Shown: positions 15,267 to 23,183 of the stretch, one piece after another
Position numbering within the stretch: the first letter of the stretch is position 1
Layout of the letters: each line of letters opens with the position of its first letter
NCBI GenBank assembly: GCA_034659475.1
Contig: JAYEHK010000144.1
Span: forward strand, 1-34,957
Reading direction: 5' to 3'
Length of the DNA stretch: 34,957 bases
Source of the DNA: JAYEHK01 sp034659475
Lineage (GTDB): Bacteria; Bacillota; Syntrophomonadia; Syntrophomonadales; Syntrophomonadaceae
Notes under the pieces: model-generated
Databases searched by the model: none
What the model was told of the DNA's origin: nothing
What the model saw: only the letters and a program-made list of their open reading frames with translations
Made by a program: the position numbers and the translations under genes

Positions 15267-16156
15267 CAGTCTGCTGCCTTCCTTCCGGCATACGATTTTA
15301 ACGTTGTTCCCTGTGCAGTTTCCAAAACCGGAACACCTTTTACAATTTCAATCAGACACTCAATATCAGGTTCATTGCTTATCATAAATAGTGCAATATA
15401 TCCCTTATCAACCTGCTTTCTTGCAAGAGGCATAAGGTCAGGTTCGTTCGTATCCACTTTGGTTCCAAGAATGGATACAATATCATAAATAATCGCCATG
15501 CGCTGCCCGGGGGCATGTAAGGTCAAGCGCGCATTGTCATCAATGGGATGAATAATAACCCCCATGCCTTCTCTCAAGATCTTCTCCTTTGTAGAATTAA
15601 GACCTATATTCATAATGACAACATCATCCACCATAAGTAAGGAATGTTCAAAGTGAACTACACCCTTGTAAACATTGGCTATATCACCAACAAATATACC
15701 CCTCATGAATTTAAGGGAGAATAGAATGCAAATGCTTCCCACCAGAATAGCCCATTGATAACTAGTTAAATAGGCGGTTGCCGAGGTTACCAGTGCAGTC
15801 ATAATACAGAGATAATTCCTGGCTTCAAAGACCCTAGCTATCCCCTCAATGTAATCAGGTCCCCTCGGAATAAGCTTGCTTTCTTCCAGTTTGTTGAGGG
15901 TTTCACGTTCCATATTGCGGATATCACGAAACTGCTGTGCTGCCAGCACCAAAAACGTCACTGCGACATAGTCCGGCTTGGCAATAGCTGGTATAGCAAC
16001 AGCTCCCAGCGCTGCCGCAATGAAACCGATGGTCAAGTGTATGACATGGCCATGGGGGTAGGTTGGATAATGCCGGTAATCGTTACGCAACATCACCCAT
16101 CTATCAATAAACCCCGCTACAACCCCAGCTAATATTACAATGCTGTATTTTTCCAT
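15266..16156 (-). CDS. YIEGIA domain membrane protein (YphB/SeaA-like)
   Basis: A 296-residue protein with about four hydrophobic helices in its N-terminal half, the name-giving motif YIEGIA at 102-107 followed by RVFEARNYL, and a soluble C-terminal domain. Bacillus subtilis YphB (SeaA), a sporulation protein encoded near der and gpsA, belongs to this family. I start at ATG 16156, one nt after the SpoIIP-like stop; the upstream in-frame start at 16213 would overlap that gene and lacks a fitting site. The downstream capping subunit is translationally coupled. Molecular role unknown. Confidence 0.85.
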   Translation of the reverse strand: MEKYSIVILAGVVAGFIDRWVMLRNDYRHYPTYPHGHVIHLTIGFIAAALGAVAIPAIAKPDYVAVTFLVLAAQQFRDIRNMERETLNKLEESKLIPRGPDYIEGIARVFEARNYLCIMTALVTSATAYLTSYQWAILVGSICILFSLKFMRGIFVGDIANVYKGVVHFEHSLLMVDDVVIMNIGLNSTKEKILREGMGVIIHPIDDNARLTLHAPGQRMAIIYDIVSILGTKVDTNEPDLMPLARKQVDKGYIALFMISNEPDIECLIEIVKGVPVLETAQGTTLKSYAGRKAAD

Positions 16157-16157
16157 A

Positions 16158-17228
16158 TTACTGCTTTTCTTTTGTGCCTCTGTTGAGCCAGTAATAACCT
16201 CCAGCAGCTGCACCCAAAATCGCCAACATTATAATCAGAACAGTTCCTGAACGCTGGTTATCTTCGTTAAGCGGTTTTTTAGCGGGATCTTGCTCGTTAT
16301 CTGATTTGTTTTCAACCGTCTTGCCATTGGAGATCCCAAAAACAGCCGGCATCGTTTCTGCAAGTAAGGTCACCCCTTTTTGGGCTTCTTCCTTGGAATT
16401 GGTATGCGCTCCTACCTCTATCAGCATCGCCCTGGGGCTCAGATCCTGGTTATAGTCACCTTTTCCGACATAGATACCATTAGACAAACCTGGCTGTTCT
16501 TTATCCATGACCGTTTTTATTTTCTTGGCAAATTCCATATTAGTTTTCATATTAGGATTCTGACGACCTATAACCAACTTTATTTTGGTCACATCTTCTC
16601 CCTCAATTTCTGTCTGGTAAACATCGGCTGGTACAGCATCACGATGAACATCAATGATGGCATCCGGGCCCTCTTTCATCAAATCAGTGGCCGTTTTACG
16701 GGACCGGTGATAAGCATTTACGTCATGCGGATCATGTTTCGCTTCGTTATACTCAACATTAAAGCCCTGTTTTTCCAATTCTTTTACAAAAGTTTGACCT
16801 ACGTCATAAATGCCGCCATCTCCTCGGATGCTTTCCTTTCCATCGGTAGGTACGTAAGATTCATCACTATGCGTGTGATATACAGCAATGGTTGGTTTCT
16901 TATTTCCCTGAACCGGAATAGACGGTTCAAATAGAAAAGCTTGACGCTGCGGGTCATAATTGAGCTCCGGCATGATTTCTTTTCCCTGATAACTACATTT
17001 TGCAATGGTTCCGTTGACATCAACCACCTTGTATTTTGAATTATCTGCAGCAATATAGATATCACCATTGAAAACCATCAACGCGGTTTTGTGAACCACC
17101 TTATTATTTTCGTCCAGCAAGGTAAAATATCTATCACCTGACACCTCTACATGAGAAGCAAAAGCAGGAACACTGCAGGATAACCCAAACAAAATGAGAA
17201 GAAATAACGAGAGCAATCTTTTACGCAT
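16158..17228 (-). CDS. SpoIIP-family peptidoglycan hydrolase
   Basis: A 356-residue protein with a signal peptide or N-terminal anchor (LLSLFLLILFGLSCSVPAFA, ending near 25), an extracytoplasmic SpoIIP domain and a C-terminal transmembrane segment (about 330-350) followed by a basic tail. Motifs expected in SpoIIP are visible: HTHSDESY at 118-125, DVHRDA at 193-198 and LIEVGAHTN at 269-277. SpoIIP cuts stem peptides and crosslinks of septal peptidoglycan during engulfment. The start at 17228 has GGAGG 8 nt upstream and overlaps the end of the DUF1614 gene by 8 nt. This copy lies away from gpr, so it may be a second SpoIIP paralogue linked to the YIEGIA module. Confidence 0.88.
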   Translation of the reverse strand: MRKRLLSLFLLILFGLSCSVPAFASHVEVSGDRYFTLLDENNKVVHKTALMVFNGDIYIAADNSKYKVVDVNGTIAKCSYQGKEIMPELNYDPQRQAFLFEPSIPVQGNKKPTIAVYHTHSDESYVPTDGKESIRGDGGIYDVGQTFVKELEKQGFNVEYNEAKHDPHDVNAYHRSRKTATDLMKEGPDAIIDVHRDAVPADVYQTEIEGEDVTKIKLVIGRQNPNMKTNMEFAKKIKTVMDKEQPGLSNGIYVGKGDYNQDLSPRAMLIEVGAHTNSKEEAQKGVTLLAETMPAVFGISNGKTVENKSDNEQDPAKKPLNEDNQRSGTVLIIMLAILGAAAGGYYWLNRGTKEKQ

Positions 17229-17934
17229 GGTCTTCGCCTCCTTCATCCTCCTTTTCTACCAGTGGTTTGTGCGCAGGTTCCGGTTCACGAAGATTTCTGA
17301 TTAATTCTTCTGGCCGATCTTCCGTACGCGGTCCTCCCTGAATTCGTTCTAACGTTTCTCCAACCGTTTCCGCCAGTACAACTGCTAATAGCCCTGCAAG
17401 AATCAAGGAATCAAAAGCACCGGCACCACCAACTTGTACAGTGCCCTGTATGCCAGTCCTCGCAAGATAAATATACTGACCAACATCCAGCGAAAAAACT
17501 CCGATAACGGCAGCAAAGAATGCACTTCGTCTTGACCTGCCTGCGAGATATCCTACAACACCCGCAACAATAGGATAAATATAGATTGGATCGACAAACA
17601 TGGTTTCAGGTTCAGAACCCAGATAACGCCCTGCAAGAAACAGAGCCAGCGCTGTCACGCCCGCTGCAATAACGGCCCTTATTTTTTCAAAATTGGTTCC
17701 GGCTCCTGCCAGAATATAAATCGCCATCACAACTGCAATGCTTCCTCCTAGATTGATGGTTACTCTGGGGCCAAGTGGGATATCAATAAAACTCCCGATA
17801 ATGATGGCGGCAATCACTCCCAGAGCCGCTTTGTCGCTCAACCTCATGCGATCTAACACACGATGAGCCACTCCAAAGTAAATTAGAATTGATACTACAA
17901 TTAGAGCAATCATACCTGCTGGAAAATTCGGCAT
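17221..17934 (-). CDS. DUF1614 membrane protein
   Basis: A 237-residue polytopic protein with about seven hydrophobic segments and a charged cytoplasmic-type C-terminal tail (RIQGGPRTEDRPEELIRN ... EKEDEGGEDHA). Recognised features are SFIDIPLGPRVTINLGG, GRSRRSAFFAAVIGVFSLDVGQ and GGAGAFDSLILAG, typical of DUF1614. I start at ATG 17934 with AAAGGA 9 nt upstream; two upstream in-frame ATGs are worse spaced. First gene of the DUF1614-SpoIIP-YIEGIA-cap-DUF3189-DUF3189 operon. Function unknown; its context suggests a membrane role in sporulation. Confidence 0.85.
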   Translation of the reverse strand: MPNFPAGMIALIVVSILIYFGVAHRVLDRMRLSDKAALGVIAAIIIGSFIDIPLGPRVTINLGGSIAVVMAIYILAGAGTNFEKIRAVIAAGVTALALFLAGRYLGSEPETMFVDPIYIYPIVAGVVGYLAGRSRRSAFFAAVIGVFSLDVGQYIYLARTGIQGTVQVGGAGAFDSLILAGLLAVVLAETVGETLERIQGGPRTEDRPEELIRNLREPEPAHKPLVEKEDEGGEDHA

Positions 17935-17970
17935 AGAATTCATTCCTTTCAACATTTAATGTTCAAACAA

Positions 17971-17999
17971 TATTTTCCCCTTATCAGAATGGAATATGT
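17971..17999 (-). promoter_or_regulatory. Possible forespore-type (sigma-F/G-like) promoter
   Basis: On the minus strand ACATA (17995-17999), 14 bp, then GGGGAAAATA (17971-17980). The second element fits the GGnnAnAnTA pattern of sigma-F/G promoters. It precedes the DUF1614-SpoIIP operon. A 6-1-6 palindrome AACATT-T-AATGTT lies just downstream at 17951-17963. The -35 match is weak. Confidence 0.3.
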
Positions 18000-18026
18000 A
18001 ACAACTCTTTACCGAAAAATGGTATA

Positions 18027-18059
18027 AAAAAAGCAGTGCACTTTCGTCACCGCTTTTTT
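18027..18059 (-). terminator. Terminator of the mobA-fni-DUF1540 operon
   Basis: Minus-strand AAAAAAGCGGTG and CACTGCTTTTTT form a 12-bp stem (one G-T pair) with a 9-nt loop, followed by a further T and ATACC. It lies 10 nt after the stop of the second DUF1540 gene, which supports that small gene. Confidence 0.85.
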
Positions 18060-18069
18060 GCTGATTTGC

Positions 18070-18231
18070 TTATTGCTGTTTGGGTTGATAACTGTAACAG
18101 ACGGTGTCATGTCCTGCATGACTTTCATCATTACAGGGAAATATCTGTACCGAATTCAGCGCACACATATCACCATTTTTGTAATGCTTACAGCTTTTTA
18201 TTTTACAATTTATTTTCTGACTGCCCTGCAT
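18070..18231 (-). CDS. Small DUF1540 protein (second copy, 53 aa)
   Basis: A 53-residue cysteine-rich protein starting at ATG 18231 with GGAGG exactly 7 nt upstream and ending just before a strong terminator. Cysteines at 9, 14, 23, 33 and 46, with the pattern CKHYKNGDMCALNSVQI and CYSYQP, match the DUF1540 layout seen in the neighbour. The pattern suggests metal binding by the cysteines and histidine. It is 18 nt downstream of the first DUF1540 gene, so both are in one transcript with fni. Too short for most gene finders. Confidence 0.75.
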   Translation of the reverse strand: MQGSQKINCKIKSCKHYKNGDMCALNSVQIFPCNDESHAGHDTVCYSYQPKQQ

Positions 18232-18249
18232 ACCTACACCTCCAGATTT

Positions 18250-18402
18250 CTACTTACATTGAAAATTAGCACATTGACTCTCGTGAGCCTGCCTCTTCTG
18301 ACCTTCCCATTCAGCAATCTGAATGCCTGTCAGATTACAGCAGTTGTCGTTAACATGATGAATACAATTCGTAACCGCACAATTAATTCTTTGCTTTGTC
18401 AC
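18250..18402 (-). CDS. Small DUF1540 protein (first copy, 50 aa)
   Basis: A 50-residue protein starting at GTG 18402 with GGAGG 7 nt upstream: INCAVTNCIHHVNDNCCNLTGIQI followed by CANFQCK. Seven cysteines and paired histidines fit a small metal-binding domain, DUF1540, which is frequent in Clostridia and often found in tandem. The longer open frame upstream to 18498 overlaps fni and is not needed. It follows fni by 70 nt and precedes the second copy. Function unknown. Confidence 0.8.
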   Translation of the reverse strand: MTKQRINCAVTNCIHHVNDNCCNLTGIQIAEWEGQKRQAHESQCANFQCK

Positions 18403-18472
18403 ACTTATCCCTCCAATTTGTTTCTTCTGGATTAGTTTGTGCAAAGACTTAAGATTTATGTCAGTGAATTTT

Positions 18473-19519
18473 TCACCTGCTCCATTGTTGGGGATCAATT
18501 CCCCTGCTGTAAAGCCACTGTGCTGTTGTTCCTGTAATAATCAGAGGTTTTTGTTTTAACTCCTGACAATTATGTGCTCCTATCATGAGAAAAACCGCTC
18601 TTATTTGATAAAGAAGATTTTCCATGAATTGATCTAACGCCTCAATCCCATCTGTCAAAAGAATATTCAAAAATAAACCTGTAATGCTTACAGCATCTGC
18701 CCCCAAAATTAATGCTTTGACCACATCGCTGGCTGTTCGAATTCCACCGGACACAACAACAAAAATTGGTAATTGAAGAGATACAACCTCTGCAAGGCTG
18801 ATTGCAGTAGGAATCCCCCAGTCATTCATGGTGTCACCGAACAAACCCTTACGTTGATTTTCAATAGCAAGAAAGTTGGTTCCTCCCTGACCTCCATTAT
18901 CCATATACCGAATGCCTGCTGTATATAATTCCAGCGCCGCTTCACGAGAAAATCCAAAGCCAACCTCTTTAGCAAAAACTGGCACTGGCGCCCGAGTAAC
19001 TATTTCAGATACATTTTTCAAAATTCCTCGAAAACAGCGATCTCCTTCTTTCATGGTCAACTCCTGTGGAACGTTGAGATGCAGTTGTAAGCCATCAGCC
19101 TGAATCATGTCAATGGCCTCCAGGGCCTCTTCAACAGACCGATTGGCACTAAGATTAGCCAGAATTACCCCTCCGGGGTTCATTTCTCGTACAACGGCAA
19201 ATGTATCTCTTAGTCCTGAATCCTCCAGTGCAATGGTTTGTGAACCGACAGCCAGCGCAATCCCATACTTTTCAGCAACATAAGCCAGGGCTTTATTAAT
19301 TCGTTTCGCCTGATCTGTCCCACCTGTCAATGCATTGATGATTAATGGATATTCCATTCCTTTGCCTAGGAACTCGATCCCCGGATCAATTTCTTCTAGG
19401 TCTAATTCGGGAACACTATGATGGATTAATCGAATATCCTCAAAGCCCGTACTGCAAGGCCCATCCTTTAAGCGACTGGCAATAAGCAAGTGCTCGCGTT
19501 TTCGCTTCTTTCTGATCAC
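18473..19519 (-). CDS. fni: Type 2 isopentenyl-diphosphate delta-isomerase
   Basis: FMN- and NADPH-dependent isomerase that interconverts IPP and DMAPP. The 348-residue TIM-barrel protein has the type 2 signatures MTGGTD-like ALTGGTDQAKRINKALA, LHLNVPQELTMKEGDR, FAKEVGFGFSRE, DNGGQGGTNFLAIEN and SGGIRTASDVVKALILGADA. The start is GTG at 19519 with GGGAGG 5 nt upstream and overlaps the mobA stop by 4 nt. It complements IspH encoded about 1 kb upstream in the transcription direction, so the MEP route with an accessory isomerase is used. Confidence 0.96.
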   Translation of the reverse strand: MIRKKRKREHLLIASRLKDGPCSTGFEDIRLIHHSVPELDLEEIDPGIEFLGKGMEYPLIINALTGGTDQAKRINKALAYVAEKYGIALAVGSQTIALEDSGLRDTFAVVREMNPGGVILANLSANRSVEEALEAIDMIQADGLQLHLNVPQELTMKEGDRCFRGILKNVSEIVTRAPVPVFAKEVGFGFSREAALELYTAGIRYMDNGGQGGTNFLAIENQRKGLFGDTMNDWGIPTAISLAEVVSLQLPIFVVVSGGIRTASDVVKALILGADAVSITGLFLNILLTDGIEALDQFMENLLYQIRAVFLMIGAHNCQELKQKPLIITGTTAQWLYSRGIDPQQWSR

Positions 19520-20109
19520 AAATACCTCCCTGCAATTTGATTTGCATAATAGAGGGCATCTCTATCATTGATGTTAAAAAACTGGTCCCGCACGGAGCCA
19601 AATCTTTCTAATTCGGGTTCTGGAATAACAACAGCCTTCAATTCTTCAAAAATCCGAATAAGCTTTAAATGATCTACACGCAGACAATTCGTAAAAACTG
19701 GAAGAGCTGTTCGATGATATACAGCACACAATGGCTGTAAAACGGAATCCACTTCAGGTACAACCGCATTATTATCGCCCAATTTTTTCACCATATATTG
19801 TACCAAATCCATATTAATAAATGGCATATCACAACCTAGTACAAAGATTGTATCGTACTGGGCATGCACCAAACCAGAGTGGATTCCACTCACGGGTCCT
19901 CTGTAAGGAAAAATATCTGTATATACACTTGCTGCCAGGCCTTCAAAAAGATGCGGTTCGTTACTGATTATTATGGTTTCATCAAAATACGGCTCAAATT
20001 TTTCAATCAAAGCATTAATCAATGGCTTCCCTAAAATATGTACAAAAGCCTTATTGCTCTTCATACGAGAACTTTTTCCACCGGCCAGAATGACGCCACT
20101 CACTTTCAT
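19516..20109 (-). CDS. mobA: Molybdenum cofactor guanylyltransferase MobA-like
   Basis: Transfers GMP from GTP to molybdopterin, making the MGD form used by formate dehydrogenases and other molybdo- or tungsto-enzymes. The 197-residue nucleotidyltransferase has LAGGKSSRM (8-16), the GRPVS-like PYRGPVSGIHSGL, and the metal-binding GCDMPF near 93. Start at ATG 20109 with AGGGGTG about 6 nt upstream; an upstream in-frame start at 20151 lacks a site. It overlaps fni by 4 nt. Other members of the superfamily with similar motifs exist, so the exact nucleotide acceptor is inferred. Confidence 0.85.
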   Translation of the reverse strand: MKVSGVILAGGKSSRMKSNKAFVHILGKPLINALIEKFEPYFDETIIISNEPHLFEGLAASVYTDIFPYRGPVSGIHSGLVHAQYDTIFVLGCDMPFINMDLVQYMVKKLGDNNAVVPEVDSVLQPLCAVYHRTALPVFTNCLRVDHLKLIRIFEELKAVVIPEPELERFGSVRDQFFNINDRDALYYANQIAGRYL

Positions 20110-20231
20110 TTCAATCACCCCTGGTTCTGTAAATGATTTTGGAAACCGCAAGGGTCGCAGCTGCTAGTTTAATAACATCTCAACAATTATCCAGATATAA
20201 TAACCCTTTTGAGAGAAAATAGTACAAAAAA

Positions 20232-20249
20232 GACTGTCAAATGACAGCC
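20232..20249 (-). terminator. Terminator after the FmdB-like gene
   Basis: Minus-strand GGCTGTCA and TGACAGTC pair over 8 bp (one G-T) with a TT loop, followed by TTTTTTG. It ends the cmk-plsC-ispH-fmdB transcript 15 nt after the FmdB-like stop. Confidence 0.8.
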
Positions 20250-20263
20250 TAATAACGCCTGCT

Positions 20264-20479
20264 TCATCCACCTGCATCACCCGACCTAGGAGACCTAGAT
20301 CCCCCACAATCGTTTGAACTACCTGGTGATGCTGATTTCGATGTACTAAAAGCAGATAATAATTGCTTAACTTCTGAAGATCCACATTCCGGACACTTCA
20401 CCTGATATTTTTGCGCATTTGATATCATAAGATCAAAGTTTTTACCACATTGCCTACAGGCAAATTCAAAAATAGGCAT
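20264..20479 (-). CDS. FmdB-family zinc ribbon protein
   Basis: A 71-residue protein with a zinc ribbon of two CxxC knuckles, C8-x2-C11 (ACRQCGKNF) and C29-x2-C32 (CPECGSSEV), the FmdB/CxxC regulatory-family pattern, followed by a serine/glycine-rich disordered tail. ATG start with AGGAG 7 nt upstream, 24 nt after ispH-rpsA. The family name comes from a gene beside formylmethanofuran dehydrogenase, and a regulatory role has been proposed but not proven. A frame on the same strand (20164-20385) is a shadow. Confidence 0.85.
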   Translation of the reverse strand: MPIFEFACRQCGKNFDLMISNAQKYQVKCPECGSSEVKQLLSAFSTSKSASPGSSNDCGGSRSPRSGDAGG

Positions 20480-20503
20480 CTTTAATCTCCTAAACCAGAA
20501 ACT

Positions 20504-22552
20504 CTATTCCTGTTCCTGGTTGTCCAAATACTCCTGAACTTCCACTTCTTTAACATTTTCCTTAGCTTCTTTTATAGAAAGTCCAATCCGTTTTTCTTCT
20601 GGATCAATTGAAAGAATCTTCACACTGACTTTTTCGTCTACACTGACTACATCCTGTGGTTTTTCCACTCTGCGATCAGCCAGTTGAGAGATATGTACCA
20701 GACCATCTACTCCTGGTTCAATCTCGACAAAAGCTCCAAATGGTGCAATTCTCACAACGGTTCCTTCTATAACATCGCCTTCTTGATATTTCTCCACAAC
20801 AATTTCCCATGGGCTCTTTAACAATTTTTTACGGCTTAGGGAAACACGCTGTTTTTCACGGTCTAATGCCAGAATATAGACTTGAATTTCGTCTCCCTCT
20901 GACACTACACTGGACGGATGATCAATTCTGACATGATCCATCTCTGAAACATGCAATAAACCTTCAAAGCCTCCCAGATCAATAAAAGCACCATAGTCTA
21001 CAATACGTTTTACATGTCCCGTAACAACCTGACCCTCATCAATCTGAGCCCAGAATTCTTCTTTCAGTTTACCCTTCTCTGCTTCCACAAGTTCTTTACG
21101 GGAAACAACGATCTGAGAACCACGCTTTTTATTGCGATTAAATTCTATTATTTTAAAGGAGAATTCTTTTCCCACATATTCTTCCAGATTCTTTACATAG
21201 CCGTCTTCAACATGCGATGCCGGCAAAAATGCAACGATTCCAATGTCAACCAGCAATCCACCTTTTACTGCACCGACTACGGTACCTTCAACCACATTTC
21301 CGCCCTGATATTGAACCTCCAATTGATCCATAACTTTCTTGCTGTCAACTTTCTTCTTAGAAAGCAAAATGGTGCCATCATCATCCCATTTTAATACCAG
21401 AACTTCGATCTCGTCACCCACTGAAACCAATTCTTTTGCAGATTGAACATCCTTGACTGATAGTTCCCTTAAGGGAATGATACCTTCTGATTTCCCTCCC
21501 ACATCGACCATGACTTCATCATCAAGGACCTGAATAACCGTACCCTTGACTACATCACCTCTACTTGGGGATGCCAGATCAGCCATTTCGGCTTCCATCT
21601 TAGCAAAACTTTCTTCATTAGCAGTGGTTTCCGTTACAGTTTCTTCTGCTACAGCGGTTTCTGTTACGGTGGTTTCCGTGGTTTGCTCCTGGGGAGCACC
21701 GTCTTCAAACTGCGTCATCTTTCCAATTACCTCCTTAATAATCCAATCCGGGGTTGAAGCACCTGCAGTAATCCCTAACCGGGCAACTCCTTTAAAGTCC
21801 TCATCATTCAGATCCCGGGCAGTTTCTATTTGCAGTGTTTTCACACCGGTGGTTAAGCATCTCATGGTTAATGTCCTGGTATTAGAACTGGATTTATCTC
21901 CTATCACCAGCATCATATCAACTTCTTCACACAAAGCCAATGCAGCCTGCTGTCTATGCCTGCTGGCTGGACAAATGGTGTGAAAAACTCTTACCTCCTG
22001 CGCCTTTGGCAACAGAGCATTTACTATTTTTTGATAGTCTTCTTCGTTTTTTGTAGTTTGGGAAATGATTCCTAGTTTCTGAACCTGTTTTAATTCGTGA
22101 GTTTCATCAACATTAGCAATAACAATGGCCCTATTGTCATACCATCCCTGAATTCCTTTGACCTCGGGATGATTTTGATCACCAAAAACAATTACCTCAT
22201 AACCTTCACCTCGTAACATTTGAGCCAGATCATGCACCCTTTTAACCAGCGGACAGGTGGCATCTTTTAGCCCGCAGCCTTTTTCTTCCACTTCACGAAT
22301 TATCTCAGGACCAACTCCATGACTTCTTATTATAATCCCTCCGCTATCTATTTCAGATAACTGGTTAATGGGATCAATACCATATTCTCGAAAATGCTGT
22401 ATTACTGCTTCATTGTGCACCAGCGGTCCCAGTGTATACCATTTTTCGGATTCACTAGCCGCTTCTTCAGCTATTTTAAAAGCTCTTTTTACACCATTAC
22501 AGAATCCAGCATGTTCCGCAACCAATACCTTCAAAGGAAAAACACCACACAA
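20504..22552 (-). CDS. Bifunctional IspH / ribosomal protein S1 fusion
   Basis: A 682-residue protein that joins 4-hydroxy-3-methylbut-2-enyl diphosphate reductase (about 1-290) to ribosomal protein S1 (about 330-680). The IspH half has the three cysteines that bind the 4Fe-4S cluster, C18 (AGFCNG), C100 (DATCPLV) and C194 (TICPASRHRQ). After a Thr/Glu-rich linker (TETTVTETAVAEETVTETTA) come four S1 RNA-binding repeats, each beginning GDVVKGTV-like. This fusion is known in Clostridia. The start is uncertain: GTG at 22552 has AAGGA 13 nt upstream, while TTG at 22534 gives the family start MKVLVAEHAGFC with a weak GGTG site. A terminal acidic tail follows the last repeat. Confidence 0.93.
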   Translation of the reverse strand: MCGVFPLKVLVAEHAGFCNGVKRAFKIAEEAASESEKWYTLGPLVHNEAVIQHFREYGIDPINQLSEIDSGGIIIRSHGVGPEIIREVEEKGCGLKDATCPLVKRVHDLAQMLRGEGYEVIVFGDQNHPEVKGIQGWYDNRAIVIANVDETHELKQVQKLGIISQTTKNEEDYQKIVNALLPKAQEVRVFHTICPASRHRQQAALALCEEVDMMLVIGDKSSSNTRTLTMRCLTTGVKTLQIETARDLNDEDFKGVARLGITAGASTPDWIIKEVIGKMTQFEDGAPQEQTTETTVTETAVAEETVTETTANEESFAKMEAEMADLASPSRGDVVKGTVIQVLDDEVMVDVGGKSEGIIPLRELSVKDVQSAKELVSVGDEIEVLVLKWDDDGTILLSKKKVDSKKVMDQLEVQYQGGNVVEGTVVGAVKGGLLVDIGIVAFLPASHVEDGYVKNLEEYVGKEFSFKIIEFNRNKKRGSQIVVSRKELVEAEKGKLKEEFWAQIDEGQVVTGHVKRIVDYGAFIDLGGFEGLLHVSEMDHVRIDHPSSVVSEGDEIQVYILALDREKQRVSLSRKKLLKSPWEIVVEKYQEGDVIEGTVVRIAPFGAFVEIEPGVDGLVHISQLADRRVEKPQDVVSVDEKVSVKILSIDPEEKRIGLSIKEAKENVKEVEVQEYLDNQEQE

Positions 22553-22589
22553 TTATACTTATTCCTTACTTTTGTTACTAAATCCTTCT

Positions 22590-23183
22590 TTATTTAGACA
22601 AAAGCAAATTAATTTTTAACATAATTTCTTCACTTAAATTGCTCATTTCAGCAGAGGAGACTTTTTTTTGCATTCCTTCTGCTGTCAGAATTGGTTCTCC
22701 CACAATGACCCGAAGAGGGCGAAACCATCCAAAGGGAAATCTGCAATCTGTACCAACACAGGCAACTGGAACAATTGGTGCCCCTGATTTCAATGCTAAC
22801 ATAGCCACACCCAACTGGGGTTTTAAATCCTCGCCGGTCTTATTTCTTGCTCCTTCAGGAAATATTCCTAATACATTCCCCTGCTGAAGTCGCTCCAGAG
22901 CAGTACGTATGGCTTTTCGGTCAGCTGCTCCCCTTTTCACAGGAAAAGCATTTAACTTTAATAATAATGTACCCAAAAGCTGATTGTTAAATAACTCTGC
23001 CTTTCCCATAAAATGAACCGGTCTGTTAATCATCAGTCCAACAACAATGGGATCCCAGTTACTCACATGATTAGCTGCTATGATCACAGGTCCTTCTGCC
23101 GGAAGATTTTCTATTCCTTCGGACGACAATCCCATTATACGAAAAATAAACCTTCCTACAAGATATACCACCCTATACAACAT
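22590..23183 (-). CDS. plsC: 1-acyl-sn-glycerol-3-phosphate acyltransferase
   Basis: Acylates lysophosphatidate at position 2 to give phosphatidate. The 197-residue membrane-associated protein has the HX4D motif in NHVSNWD (38-44) and the FPEGARN substrate-binding block. I start at ATG 23183, with GAGG 9 nt upstream, which overlaps the end of cmk by 11 nt; upstream in-frame codons to 23207 have no site. Order cmk-plsC-ispH/rpsA is common in Clostridia, linking nucleotide, lipid and isoprenoid genes in one transcript. Confidence 0.94.
   Translation of the reverse strand: MLYRVVYLVGRFIFRIMGLSSEGIENLPAEGPVIIAANHVSNWDPIVVGLMINRPVHFMGKAELFNNQLLGTLLLKLNAFPVKRGAADRKAIRTALERLQQGNVLGIFPEGARNKTGEDLKPQLGVAMLALKSGAPIVPVACVGTDCRFPFGWFRPLRVIVGEPILTAEGMQKKVSSAEMSNLSEEIMLKINLLLSK

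Noticed and set aside
20164..20385. 73-residue frame beside the FmdB-like gene
   Set aside because: It overlaps the zinc-ribbon gene and its terminator in another frame; a shadow.
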